This document shows, piece after piece, positions 46,240-53,853 of a stretch of 64,000 bases of DNA (its first letter is position 1; every line of letters begins with the position of its first letter). The notes below the pieces were generated by a model. The model had not been told where the DNA came from. It saw only the letters and a program-made list of their open reading frames with translations, and made no database searches. The stretch lies in NCBI RefSeq assembly GCF_036075115.1, contig NZ_CP107958.1:3224001-3288000 (forward strand), given 5' to 3'. This stretch comes from Streptomyces sp. NBC_00377 (lineage in GTDB: Bacteria; Actinomycetota; Actinomycetes; Streptomycetales; Streptomycetaceae). The position numbers were made by a program, and so were the translations under genes.

Positions 46240-46920
46240 TCAGCCCCGGACCCGGAGGCGGTCGGTGCTGTCCTCACTGGGCTGGACGACGACGATGCCC
46301 TGGCCGGAGAAGGCCATCTGGTAGGCCTCGCCGCTGCCCCGGCCGATGAGCGACTGCGCCTTGAAGCTGCGCTTGCCCTTCACCTTGAGATTCGGGGACC
46401 AGGCGACGAGCGCGTCGGGGTCGACGTACGTCTCGTCCTCGCCGCCGCCGCAGTCGACGACGATCGGCTTGCCCCGGGAGGTCAGCGCCACCCAGCCCTG
46501 GCCGGAGATCTTGGTGTTCCACAGGCCCTGGCCCGCGAACTTCGCGAGCCCCTTGACGCGCTCGACGCCCCAGGTGAGGTGCGCGTCGAAGGCGAGCAGG
46601 TTCGTGGCGTTGACGGAGATGCCGTCGCCGTTGAGGTTGATCACCACGACATCGGCGCCGTAGTCGGCGAGGTAGAGCAGGCCGTCGCCCGAGCACTTCA
46701 TCAGGGGCGCGCCCTCGCCGGTCATCCAGTCGCGGGCGATCTGGCGCACGGCCAGCGGATTGGGCTCGTACTGCACGAAGCCCTCGTAGGCGACCATCGA
46801 ACCCACGCGCGCGAGGAGGTCGTTCCCGGTCTGGAGGGCCACCTTCAGCATGTGGTTGCCGTGGTTCTCCATACGGGCGGTGACGGGTGCGGGGGCATAG
46901 CCCGCGAGTGGCTGGTTCAT
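46240..46920 (-). CDS. AIM24-family protein, copy 2
   Basis: A 226-residue AIM24/DUF124 protein with the same succession of motifs: MLKVALQTGNDLLARVGSMV (about 25–44), TGEGAPLMKCSGDGLLYLAD, VKGLAKFAGQGLWNTKISGQ, and a closing FSGQGIVVVQPSED. It is shorter than copy 3 and has no Gln-rich tail. It lies 11 bp after the TerD–AIM24 gene and 18 bp before copy 3, so all three are one operon. Confidence 0.88.
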   Translation of the reverse strand: MNQPLAGYAPAPVTARMENHGNHMLKVALQTGNDLLARVGSMVAYEGFVQYEPNPLAVRQIARDWMTGEGAPLMKCSGDGLLYLADYGADVVVINLNGDGISVNATNLLAFDAHLTWGVERVKGLAKFAGQGLWNTKISGQGWVALTSRGKPIVVDCGGGEDETYVDPDALVAWSPNLKVKGKRSFKAQSLIGRGSGEAYQMAFSGQGIVVVQPSEDSTDRLRVRG

Positions 46921-46931
46921 GACGGGCTCCC

Positions 46932-48608
46932 TCAGACCTCGTACGGCTGGACGACGATGAAGTTGCCGGGGGCTGCCCGGAACTGGAGGTTGACGCTCTC
47001 CCCGGTGTCGCCGGGATAGGCGTTGCGGCGCATCCGGACCTGGCTGGAGACGACCACCTGGGCGGCGGACGACCAGGCGACGACGGCGTTGCAGTCGGCG
47101 AACGTGGTGGGGGTGACCGGCAGGACGACGGGCGTGCCGTGCGTCTTCACGACGATCGTGCCGGTGCCCGTGAACTGCATGGTGAACAGGGCTCCGCCCG
47201 GGATGCCGTGCCCCTCGATCCGGCGGACCTCGTACTGGAGGCTCTCGTCGAAGGCGAGGACGTTCTCCGCGGAGACGCAGATGCCGTCGCCCTGGAGCTC
47301 GATGGGGTGCAGCATCGTGGAGTTGTCGGCGAGGAACACCTGGCCCTGGCCGGTGCAGCGCATCAGCTGCATCTCCTGGCCGGTGGCGTTGCCGACGATC
47401 CGGCCGGCGAATCCGGCGCCCTTGTAGCTGAAGTCGACCTTGCCCTGGTAGAGGACCATGCTGCCCTGGCGGGCGAGGACGGGCTGGCCGCCCATCCCCA
47501 GGTCGACGCGGATCAGCTTCTTGTTCTGCTGGGTCCAGCGCTGTCCGGTGGGCGTTTCCTTGAACTTCTGGAGCGCCGCGGTCACTCCGGCACCGGCCTG
47601 GGGCGCGCCCTGCGGTACGCCGTACGCCTGCTGGCCCGGGACCTGCCCGAACGGGGGCTGCTGGCCATAGCCGGGCGGCTGGCCGTAACCGGGCGGAGCC
47701 TGCGGGGCCTGAGGCTGCTGGCCGTAGCCGGGCGGGGCCTGCGGGGCCTGCTGGCCGTAGCCGGGGGGCATGGGCGCGGTCGGCGCGGGGCCCTGACCGT
47801 ACGGCTGCTGGGGCGGCTGGCCGTACGGCGCCGGCGCCGGCGCGGGAGGCGGGACGTGGCCGCCGCCGGGCGGGGCCAGGGGCGCGACGATGGTCGGCGC
47901 GGCGTGCACCGAGGGCGCGGGGGCCGGAGCGGGTGGCGCGGTCGCGCCGGGCGGGGGCGCGAAGCCCTGCGCGGCGGGCTGCGGCTGCGCCGGAGCGGGC
48001 GCGGGCGCGCCGAACGCGGGCGGGGCGAAGCCGGGAGTCGCGGCCCCGGTCTGCTGCTGCGGCGCGGCGGGCGCCTCCTCCTCGGCGACCTCGCCGCCGA
48101 AGTTCTTCAGCAGGGCGTCCAGGCCACCGTCGAAGCCCTGTCCGACGGCTGCGAACCGCCAGACGTCCTTCAGGTAGAAGTCGCCCAGCATCACGGCCCG
48201 CTCGCTGGAGAACTCGGAGCCGTTGAACGCGTAGCGGGCCACTTCCTCACCGCCCGCGACGATGCGGAGGTAGCCGGGGTTGATCTGCGACATCTGCCCG
48301 GCGCCGTCGAGGGTCGCCGTGAAGGACAGCTTCTTGATCTGCGGCGGGACCCGGTCGAGAGTGATGCGGAAGGACTCCGTGTCGCCCGCCTGCGCGCCCA
48401 GGAGCTGGATGGACTCCTCGGGCGACTTCGGCTGGTTGAAGAAGACGAAGTACCGGTCGTCCGAGAGCCGCTCGTCGGCGTCGAGGCCGAAGCAGCTGAT
48501 GTCGAAGGTCAGCCCGGGGGCGGTGATCTGCACGCCTACGTACAGATCGGTGCCCGCGGTGAGGTCACTGATCCTGGCCTTGTGGCCGCGCTGGAATTCC
48601 CTGGACAT
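46932..48608 (-). CDS. TerD–AIM24 fusion protein
   Basis: A 558-residue two-domain protein. Residues 1–~175 are a TerD (tellurium-resistance/calcium-binding) domain (SREFQRGHKARISDLTAGTD; GLTFDISCFGLDADERLSDD; LGDFYLKDVWRFAAVGQGFD). Residues ~180–345 are a Pro/Gln/Gly/Ala linker with repeated APPGYGQQ-type units. Residues ~350–558 are an AIM24 domain (LIRVDLGMGGQPVLARQGSM; MRCTGQGQVFLADNSTML; FTGTGTIVVKTHGTPVVLPV). TerD domains often occur in membrane-linked stress complexes. The ATG at 48606–48608 is clear. The first gene of a three-gene AIM24 operon. Confidence 0.92.
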   Translation of the reverse strand: MSREFQRGHKARISDLTAGTDLYVGVQITAPGLTFDISCFGLDADERLSDDRYFVFFNQPKSPEESIQLLGAQAGDTESFRITLDRVPPQIKKLSFTATLDGAGQMSQINPGYLRIVAGGEEVARYAFNGSEFSSERAVMLGDFYLKDVWRFAAVGQGFDGGLDALLKNFGGEVAEEEAPAAPQQQTGAATPGFAPPAFGAPAPAPAQPQPAAQGFAPPPGATAPPAPAPAPSVHAAPTIVAPLAPPGGGHVPPPAPAPAPYGQPPQQPYGQGPAPTAPMPPGYGQQAPQAPPGYGQQPQAPQAPPGYGQPPGYGQQPPFGQVPGQQAYGVPQGAPQAGAGVTAALQKFKETPTGQRWTQQNKKLIRVDLGMGGQPVLARQGSMVLYQGKVDFSYKGAGFAGRIVGNATGQEMQLMRCTGQGQVFLADNSTMLHPIELQGDGICVSAENVLAFDESLQYEVRRIEGHGIPGGALFTMQFTGTGTIVVKTHGTPVVLPVTPTTFADCNAVVAWSSAAQVVVSSQVRMRRNAYPGDTGESVNLQFRAAPGNFIVVQPYEV

Positions 48609-48752
48609 GCGTAACGACCGTCCCCCATCCCGATTGTGAATGCGTCGCGTCAGGCTAACGGCAAAGTCGGACAACGGACGATGTCGGTACAGACCCGGTA
48701 CACAACCCGCTGCGCGCACCCCGGGGCGCGTTCACCCCGCGCGCGCCGCAGG

Positions 48753-49349
48753 TCACTCCTCGCTGGTACCGGGTGGGTGGGGCAGCCGTTCGGCCGCGAC
48801 GACGCCCTCGAGGTAGCCACGGGCGCGCTCGGTGCGCGGGTAGGCCTCCAGCAGCCGCCAGAAGTCGGGGCCGTGGCCGGGCACGAGCAGGTGGGCGAGT
48901 TCGTGGGCGAGGACGTAGTCGATGACGTACTCGGGCATGCCCTTCAGGCGGTGCGACAGGCGGATGCTGCCCTCGGCCGGCGTGCACGAGCCCCAGCGGG
49001 TGTTCTGGTTGGTCACCCAGCGCACGGAGGCGGGCCTGGCCCGGCCGCCGAAACACTGGGCCGACAGCCGCCGCGCGCGCTCGGCCAGCTCGGCGTCGCC
49101 CGGCACGCGCCGGCTCTCCTGGGCGGCCAGCTTGTCGAGCATGACGCTCACCCAGCGTTGCTCCTCGGCCTCGGACATCCGGGCAGGGATGAGCACGATG
49201 GTGCGGTCGCCCTCGCGGTACGCGGAGACCGTACGCCGTCGGCGGGAGCTCCTGCGGACCTCGATCGCGCTCGCCCGTGAGCCGCTCGGCGGCTGGCTCG
49301 TCGTACTGCGCTGTGGTGCTCCGGCGCGTTGCAGTGGGTCGGCGGACAC
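48753..49349 (-). CDS. YgjP/SprT-like (WLM-type) metallopeptidase
   Basis: A 198-residue protein with the zinc motif AHELAHLLVPGHGPDFW (about 145–161), where HExxH and a downstream His supply ligands. NTRWGSCTPAEGSIRLSHRL (about 115–134) is the M48/YgjP family signature. A basic Ser/Arg-rich N-terminus precedes it (RRSSRRRRTVSAYREG). It starts at GTG 49347–49349. Single gene; no substrate known. Confidence 0.87.
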   Translation of the reverse strand: MSADPLQRAGAPQRSTTSQPPSGSRASAIEVRRSSRRRRTVSAYREGDRTIVLIPARMSEAEEQRWVSVMLDKLAAQESRRVPGDAELAERARRLSAQCFGGRARPASVRWVTNQNTRWGSCTPAEGSIRLSHRLKGMPEYVIDYVLAHELAHLLVPGHGPDFWRLLEAYPRTERARGYLEGVVAAERLPHPPGTSEE

Positions 49350-49590
49350 GCCCCGACGTTACCTGCTGCACCTGGGGGAAGTCCCGACTCCGGGGCGGTC
49401 CTGTTCCGATCCGACCTGCCGTTTTTGCCTCGTACGACGCATTTGTACGATGAATGCTTCGGCCTGTGGACAACTTCGGGCGGGCTTCCGGCGGGTCCGG
49501 GCATGCTGGCATTCGTCGGCGGAGCGAGGACACCCCACGCCCCCGCTCCGCCGATCCGACGGGGAGTTCTCCAGACATACGGGGGCCTTG

Positions 49591-50802
49591 ATGCATCCGA
49601 TGGTGAAGCCGGCGCTGCGGCGCGGCTGGCGTGACCTCGACACCGTGCAGTTCGGAATGACACCGGCACACGCAGTGACGCTCGGCCCGGTGGACACGGC
49701 GACGGGCAGTTTCCTCGACCTGCTGGACGGCACCCGCGGACTCGCCCTTCTGCGTGAAGAGGGCCGCCGTATGGACCTGCCCGACGGCCATGTCGACCGG
49801 CTGGTGGAGCGCCTCGCGCAGGCAGGGCTCCTGGACGACGCGCGCGGCGGCGGACCGAAAGCCGATGCCCTGCGGGAGAGGAAAGAGGTTCTGGACCGGC
49901 TGCGCCCCGACCTGGCCACGCTGTCCCTCCTCACCTCGGAACCGGGTGACGCGATCGAGCACCTGACCGCCAGGCGCGGGCTGCGGGTGCAGGTGCGGGG
50001 TGCGGGCCGGGTCGGCGCGGTGCTGGCCGCACTGCTGTCTGGCGCGGGAATCGGCGAGGTCGACGTGCGGGACGGCGGCCGGGTGGAACCGGGGGACCTC
50101 GCACCGGGCGGTCTGCCCGCCGAGTCGGTCGGCGAACGGCGGGACGAGTCCGCCCGCCGAGCCGTGCGCCGGGCCGCCCCCGGCCCCGCACCCCGCAGAG
50201 GCCCCGGGTCACCGGCCGAGGCGGACACCCCCGGCCTCTCGCTGGTGATCATCGCTCCACGGGAGGACGTGTCCGTGCACGTGCCCGGTCCTGCGGCGGC
50301 GGAACCCCTGATCGCCTCGGGCACACCGCACCTCTACGCCGGGGTCGTGGAGGGAACCGGCGTCGTCGGCCCACTCGTGCTGCCGGGCGAGACGGGCTGT
50401 GCCGGCTGTCTGCACCAGGTACGGACCGACCAGGACCCGGCCTGGCCGCGACTGGTCGCCCAGTGGCAGTCGGGGCGCCGGCGTGGAGCACGCGCCTGCG
50501 ATGTGACGCTCGCCACGACCGTCGCCGGGCTGGCGGCCGCCCACGCGCTCACGTTCCTCGACGGCAGGACCCCCTCCAGCGCGGGCGCCCGCTGGGAAGT
50601 CTCCCTCCCCGCCCTGCGGTGGGACGCACGACCGGTGCGGCCCCACGCCGCCTGCCCCTGCGGGGCCGCGGAGAAAGGTAAGCGGGAACACACCCCCGAG
50701 GACCGGGGAGCACACGCGACAATGGCAGTGCAGCATTCGACGGAGTTTCGCCGTAGGACGGACACGGCGCGGCTGCCTGGGACCTGGAGGGCGCATGTCT
50801 GA
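49591..50802 (+). CDS. ThiF/E1-like (MoeB-fold) protein
   Basis: A 403-residue protein. The N-terminal ~120 residues resemble a winged-helix or RiPP-recognition-type region. A Rossmann portion follows (VQVRGAGRVGAVLAALLSGA, about 134–153; EVDVRDGGRVEPGDL, about 157–171). It is shorter than usual E1 enzymes, without an obvious catalytic Cys. Zinc-like pairs CAGC (about 270) and CPC (about 353) remain. Similar Streptomyces proteins are annotated as ThiF-family or TOMM leader-binding proteins. Its stop overlaps the ABC1-kinase start by 8 bp, so they are translated together. I infer a joint function, type unknown. Confidence 0.75.
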   Translation: MHPMVKPALRRGWRDLDTVQFGMTPAHAVTLGPVDTATGSFLDLLDGTRGLALLREEGRRMDLPDGHVDRLVERLAQAGLLDDARGGGPKADALRERKEVLDRLRPDLATLSLLTSEPGDAIEHLTARRGLRVQVRGAGRVGAVLAALLSGAGIGEVDVRDGGRVEPGDLAPGGLPAESVGERRDESARRAVRRAAPGPAPRRGPGSPAEADTPGLSLVIIAPREDVSVHVPGPAAAEPLIASGTPHLYAGVVEGTGVVGPLVLPGETGCAGCLHQVRTDQDPAWPRLVAQWQSGRRRGARACDVTLATTVAGLAAAHALTFLDGRTPSSAGARWEVSLPALRWDARPVRPHAACPCGAAEKGKREHTPEDRGAHATMAVQHSTEFRRRTDTARLPGTWRAHV

Positions 50803-52174
50803 TCTTCCCCGGAAGGCGGTCACACGGACCGCCAAGCTCGCCGCGCTTCCGCTCGGCTTCGCCGGGCGGGCGACCTGGGGCCTCGGCAAGCGGATCGTGG
50901 GCGAATCCGCGGAGATCGTCGGCCGCGAGCTCCAGCAGCGCACCGCTGAGCAGCTTTTCAAGGTGCTGGGCGAGCTGAAGGGGGGTGCGATGAAGTTCGG
51001 GCAGGCCATGTCCGTCTTCGAGTCCGCCCTCCCCGAGGAGGTCGCCGGTCCCTACCGGGCGGCCCTCACCAAACTCCAGGACGCGGCCCCGCCGATGCCG
51101 ACCCGCACCATGCACTCCGTGCTCGCGGAGCGGCTCGGCGAGGACTGGTCCGAGCTGTTCCTGGAGTTCGACGACAAGCCGGCCGCCGCGGCCTCGATCG
51201 GCCAGGTCCACCGAGCGGTGTGGCACGACGGCCGCGAGGTCGCGGTCAAGGTCCAGTACCCCGGGGCCGGCGAGGCCCTGCTGTCCGACCTGAACCAACT
51301 CAGCCGTTTCGCGCGCCTGTTGGGCCCGCTCATCCCGGGGATGGACGTCAAGCCCCTGATCGCCGAGCTCAAGGACCGGGTCTCCGAGGAGCTCGACTAC
51401 GCCTTGGAGGCACAGGCGCAGCAGGCCCACGCGGACGAGTTCGCGGACGATCCCGACGTGGTGGTCCCGGCGGTGGTCCACCAGTGCGACCAGGTCCTGG
51501 TCACCGAGTGGATCGACGGTGTGCCGCTGTCCGAGGTGATCACCGAAGGCACCCGGGAACAGCGCGACCGCGCCGGCCAGTTGCTGTCCCGGTTCCTCTT
51601 CTCCGGCCCGGCCCGCACCGGACTCCTCCACGCCGACCCGCACCCCGGCAACTTCCGTCTCCTGCCCGGCGGACCGGACGGGCCGGACGACTGGCGGCTG
51701 GGCGTCCTGGACTTCGGCACGGTGGACCGGCTCCCCGGCGGCCTGCCCGACCCGATCGGCGAGTCCCTGCGCCTGACCCTCGACGGTCAGGCGGAGGCGG
51801 TCTACGAACTCCTGCGCAGGGAGGGCTTCGTCAGGGACTCCATCGAGCTGGACCCCGACGCGGTCCTCGACTACCTCCTGCCGATCATCGAGCCGGCCCA
51901 GGTCGAGGAGTTCACCTTCACCCGGGGCTGGATGCGCAGCCAGGCGGCCCGGATCGCCGACATCCGCTCCCCCGCCCATCAGCTGGGCAAGCAGCTCAAC
52001 CTCCCGCCCGCCTACCTGCTGATACACCGGGTGACGCTCAGCACGATCGGCGTGCTGTGCCAGCTCGGCGCGACGGTCCGGCTGCGCGAGGAACTGGAGG
52101 AGTGGCTGCCCGGCTTCCTCGCCGCGGACGACCTGGAGGACTTCGAGGCGGAGGGATCCGTCGCGGAGGCCTGA
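50795..52174 (+). CDS. ABC1/UbiB-type atypical protein kinase
   Basis: A 459-residue member of the ABC1/ADCK/UbiB family. The signature KxGQ motif is in MKFGQAMSVFESALPEEVAG (about 66–85), the Ala-rich loop in AAASIGQVHRAV (about 132–143), the ATP Lys in VAVKVQYP (about 149–156) and the metal-binding DFG in VLDFGTVDRLPGG (about 306). LLHADPHPGNF (about 273) is the catalytic loop. No membrane helix. In mycobacteria the homologue next to whiB7 is Rv3197. Substrate unknown; ubiquinone/menaquinone roles are known only for other family members. Confidence 0.92.
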   Translation: MSDLPRKAVTRTAKLAALPLGFAGRATWGLGKRIVGESAEIVGRELQQRTAEQLFKVLGELKGGAMKFGQAMSVFESALPEEVAGPYRAALTKLQDAAPPMPTRTMHSVLAERLGEDWSELFLEFDDKPAAAASIGQVHRAVWHDGREVAVKVQYPGAGEALLSDLNQLSRFARLLGPLIPGMDVKPLIAELKDRVSEELDYALEAQAQQAHADEFADDPDVVVPAVVHQCDQVLVTEWIDGVPLSEVITEGTREQRDRAGQLLSRFLFSGPARTGLLHADPHPGNFRLLPGGPDGPDDWRLGVLDFGTVDRLPGGLPDPIGESLRLTLDGQAEAVYELLRREGFVRDSIELDPDAVLDYLLPIIEPAQVEEFTFTRGWMRSQAARIADIRSPAHQLGKQLNLPPAYLLIHRVTLSTIGVLCQLGATVRLREELEEWLPGFLAADDLEDFEAEGSVAEA

Positions 52175-52396
52175 GCCGCGAGCGAGGCCCCGCGAGGGGG
52201 CACCCTCTCGTCGACCTGTGACGCATTTCACCCCGCCCTCGGTCCGGATCGTCCTCGGCCACTCGGGGTCCGCACCTGCTCTTGCCGCTCAGGGTCCGGG
52301 CGCGACACTGCGGAGGCCGGTCGCCCCTCGACACTCCGGGGCCGGGTCGTCCCCCGATCGCCCTGCGGCTCTCGGGCGGAACCCCCTCGCAACGCA

Positions 52397-52436
52397 CCGC
52401 GGGGGCCGGTCCGTTCGGACGGACCGGCCCCCGCGG
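52397..52436. terminator. Bidirectional terminator between the ABC1 kinase and wblC operons
   Basis: A perfect 18-bp stem (CCGCGGGGGCCGGTCCGT and its complement) with a 4-nt TCGG loop. It lies between convergent transcription units, 223 bp after the kinase and 46 bp after the gene downstream of wblC. Confidence 0.92.
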
Positions 52437-52482
52437 AAAGCTTCGCCTCCTGCCGGGAGGCCACCGCTTCAGGTGTGGGTGA

Positions 52483-52806
52483 TCACTGCATCACGGCCAT
52501 GGCGAGCGCCCGCCGGGCGCGCATCGAGGCGCGCTCGGCCCGGCGCTGCATCCGGCGAGCGGTCGCCAGGCGCAGGGCCCGGCGTTCCCGCTCGGCCTCG
52601 TGCAGCCGGTCGTGCATATGCGCACGAGCCAGGGCTTCTGGGATGAGTTGCATCTCGCGTGTCCTGTTCTGACGCGAGTCGTACGCGCCGGTGGTGGTGA
52701 TGTCTTCGGTCGCGGAGCCTGCGGGCTCGCTGGGGAACGGCTTCATCGGGGCCTGCTTCTTGGGGTCTTGCGTGAGGGGGCGGTCGATCGTTCCTGCGGT
52801 GTTCAT
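52483..52806 (-). CDS. Small basic protein coupled to wblC
   Basis: A 107-residue protein of unknown function. The first half is polar and disordered (MNTAGTIDRPLTQDPKKQAP). The second half (about 58–105) is one long, strongly basic amphipathic helix (ALARAHMHDRLHEAERERRA; ATARRMQRRAERASMRARRA). Its ATG overlaps the wblC stop by 4 bp (ATGA), so it is made whenever WblC is. It could bind nucleic acid, the ribosome, or WblC itself; this is inference. A strong terminator follows. Confidence 0.72.
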   Translation of the reverse strand: MNTAGTIDRPLTQDPKKQAPMKPFPSEPAGSATEDITTTGAYDSRQNRTREMQLIPEALARAHMHDRLHEAERERRALRLATARRMQRRAERASMRARRALAMAVMQ

Positions 52807-53171
52807 GCTGTGACCGGGTTCTTGCGCGGGCGGCCACGCGGCCGCTTGCGGGCGACGACGACACCCTGGACGAACAGCTCGCCGCCCCAGACACCCCAGG
52901 GCTCGCGCCGCTCCTTGGCGCCGGCGAGGCAGGCCTCCATCAGCGGGCAGGTACGGCAGAGGGACTTGGCGTACTCGACGTCGGCCGGCGACTCGGCGAA
53001 GAAGACCTCCGGGTCGTAGGAGCGGCAGGGGACGGGCACGCCGAGGTTCTCGATGGCGTCGTCGAGCGCGGTGAGCGCCGTGAGCGGGGTCAAGGTGGAG
53101 TCCTCCGTGAGGCCGGGCGGGGGGATCGTTTCGGAAGGCGGTACTGACGGGGCGTGCGCTTCGAGTTGCAC
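52803..53171 (-). CDS. wblC: WhiB-like transcription factor WblC (WhiB7)
   Basis: Fe–S regulator of intrinsic resistance to ribosome-targeting antibiotics. It acts with the principal sigma factor at AT-rich promoters. The 122-residue protein has the four cluster Cys at 49, 72, 75 and 81, the GVWGG turn at 93–97 and the C-terminal AT-hook RGRPRK at 112–117, which is specific to this branch. The GTG at 53169–53171 follows GAGGA. It is preceded by a ~600-nt leader with promoter, uORF and terminator (separate entries). Followed by an overlapping small gene. Confidence 0.97.
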   Translation of the reverse strand: MQLEAHAPSVPPSETIPPPGLTEDSTLTPLTALTALDDAIENLGVPVPCRSYDPEVFFAESPADVEYAKSLCRTCPLMEACLAGAKERREPWGVWGGELFVQGVVVARKRPRGRPRKNPVTA

Positions 53172-53288
53172 GGTCGTCTTTCCTCGTCTGTCGGTCCGGT
53201 CCTGTGGGACCGGGTGTCGGCTGGGTACCGGGTTCTTTTCTTGTCCCGAGGCCCCTTCGCTCCGTCATCCCCGTTCGGGGAAAACAGA

Positions 53289-53323
53289 AGGGCCGCGGAT
53301 CCCGGGTGGGGTTCCGCGGCCCT
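53289..53323 (-). terminator. Intrinsic terminator in the wblC leader (attenuator)
   Basis: On the minus strand AGGGCCGCGG pairs with CCGCGGCCCT over a 15-nt interior. The stem is followed at once by TCTGTTTTCCCC, the best U-tract in the window. It lies 23 nt after the uORF stop and ~118 nt before wblC, so it should stop read-through into wblC when the leader is translated normally. Confidence 0.9.
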
Positions 53324-53346
53324 GAAGGCGCCGGCCTGATCGACGA

Positions 53347-53664
53347 TCAGGCTGGATCACTCCAGGGTTCTGGCCCACGGAAGGCCCACATCAGGTGGTG
53401 CTGCGTCGTCTGCTTCCGGTCTCCGGCACCGGCTGCCGCAAAGGCATAGGCATGCGCCTGTGCTCCTACTGCTTCCAGTGCCTCGGTCGGTCGCTCATTG
53501 CGCTCGCGGCTGGGAAGACCCACGGAGGCAACGGAGGAGGACGCCGGCCGGTCGGCACGGATGCCGGACAGACCGGTGCCCAGGATCGAGGCGTCGAGGA
53601 TGCACGTGGAGACGACCGAGTGATCGGTCAGTTTGGCGGTGGAGCTGCGGTTGATGATCGTCAC
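53347..53664 (-). CDS. wblC upstream ORF (leader peptide, 105 codons)
   Basis: The ORF starts at GTG 53662–53664 with GAGGAGG nine nt upstream. It begins MTIINRSSTAKLTDHSVVST and ends AFRGPEPWSDPA just before the attenuator. It is long for a leader peptide, so its first part may be conserved for RNA structure rather than protein. It very likely senses slow or stalled ribosomes. An in-frame GTG at 53736 is an alternative start but has no ribosome-binding site. Confidence 0.75.
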   Translation of the reverse strand: MTIINRSSTAKLTDHSVVSTCILDASILGTGLSGIRADRPASSSVASVGLPSRERNERPTEALEAVGAQAHAYAFAAAGAGDRKQTTQHHLMWAFRGPEPWSDPA

Positions 53665-53778
53665 TGGAATCGCCTCCTCTCGGCGTCTCGGGGGACCGGG
53701 GGTGAATCCGGTCCGGCGGGTATGCAAGTACAGCACGGAATCAGGGCCTTCGAGAAGGCCGCCGTTCCCGTGCCTAAG

Positions 53779-53817
53779 AACCTATGGGGATTGCCGGGGC
53801 ATGCGCAAACTATTTTT
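53779..53817 (-). promoter_or_regulatory. WblC-type promoter of wblC
   Basis: On the minus strand a –35 TTGCGC (53803–53808) and a –10 TAGGTT (53779–53784) are 18 bp apart. The short AT-rich block AAAAATAG sits directly upstream of the –35 (53810–53817). This is the arrangement through which WhiB7/WblC activates its own and target promoters via the AT-hook. The site lies just beyond the end of uvrD2. Confidence 0.85.
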
Positions 53818-53853
53818 CCGACGAGTTCGGATCAGTTCCTGGACCCCTCGTCC

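Larger units (their letters stand above)
53172..53772 (-). promoter_or_regulatory. wblC 5' leader / attenuator region
   Basis: From the predicted start point (about 53772) to the wblC start is ~600 nt. In transcription order it holds the uORF (53664–53347), an intrinsic terminator (53323–53289) with a U-rich tail, a short CCCC…GGGG hairpin near 53265–53278, and the wblC ribosome-binding site. Attenuation of this type is known for whiB7/wblC; the elements here are read from sequence. Confidence 0.85.

Noticed and set aside
45466..48608. A tellurium-resistance (ter) operon
   Set aside because: A single TerD domain fused to AIM24 is present without terB, terC, terE or terZ.
49591..50802. RiPP (thiazole/oxazole peptide) biosynthetic cluster based on the ThiF-like protein
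   Set aside because: No precursor peptide, YcaO cyclodehydratase or dehydrogenase gene is near; the neighbours are a kinase and a metallopeptidase.
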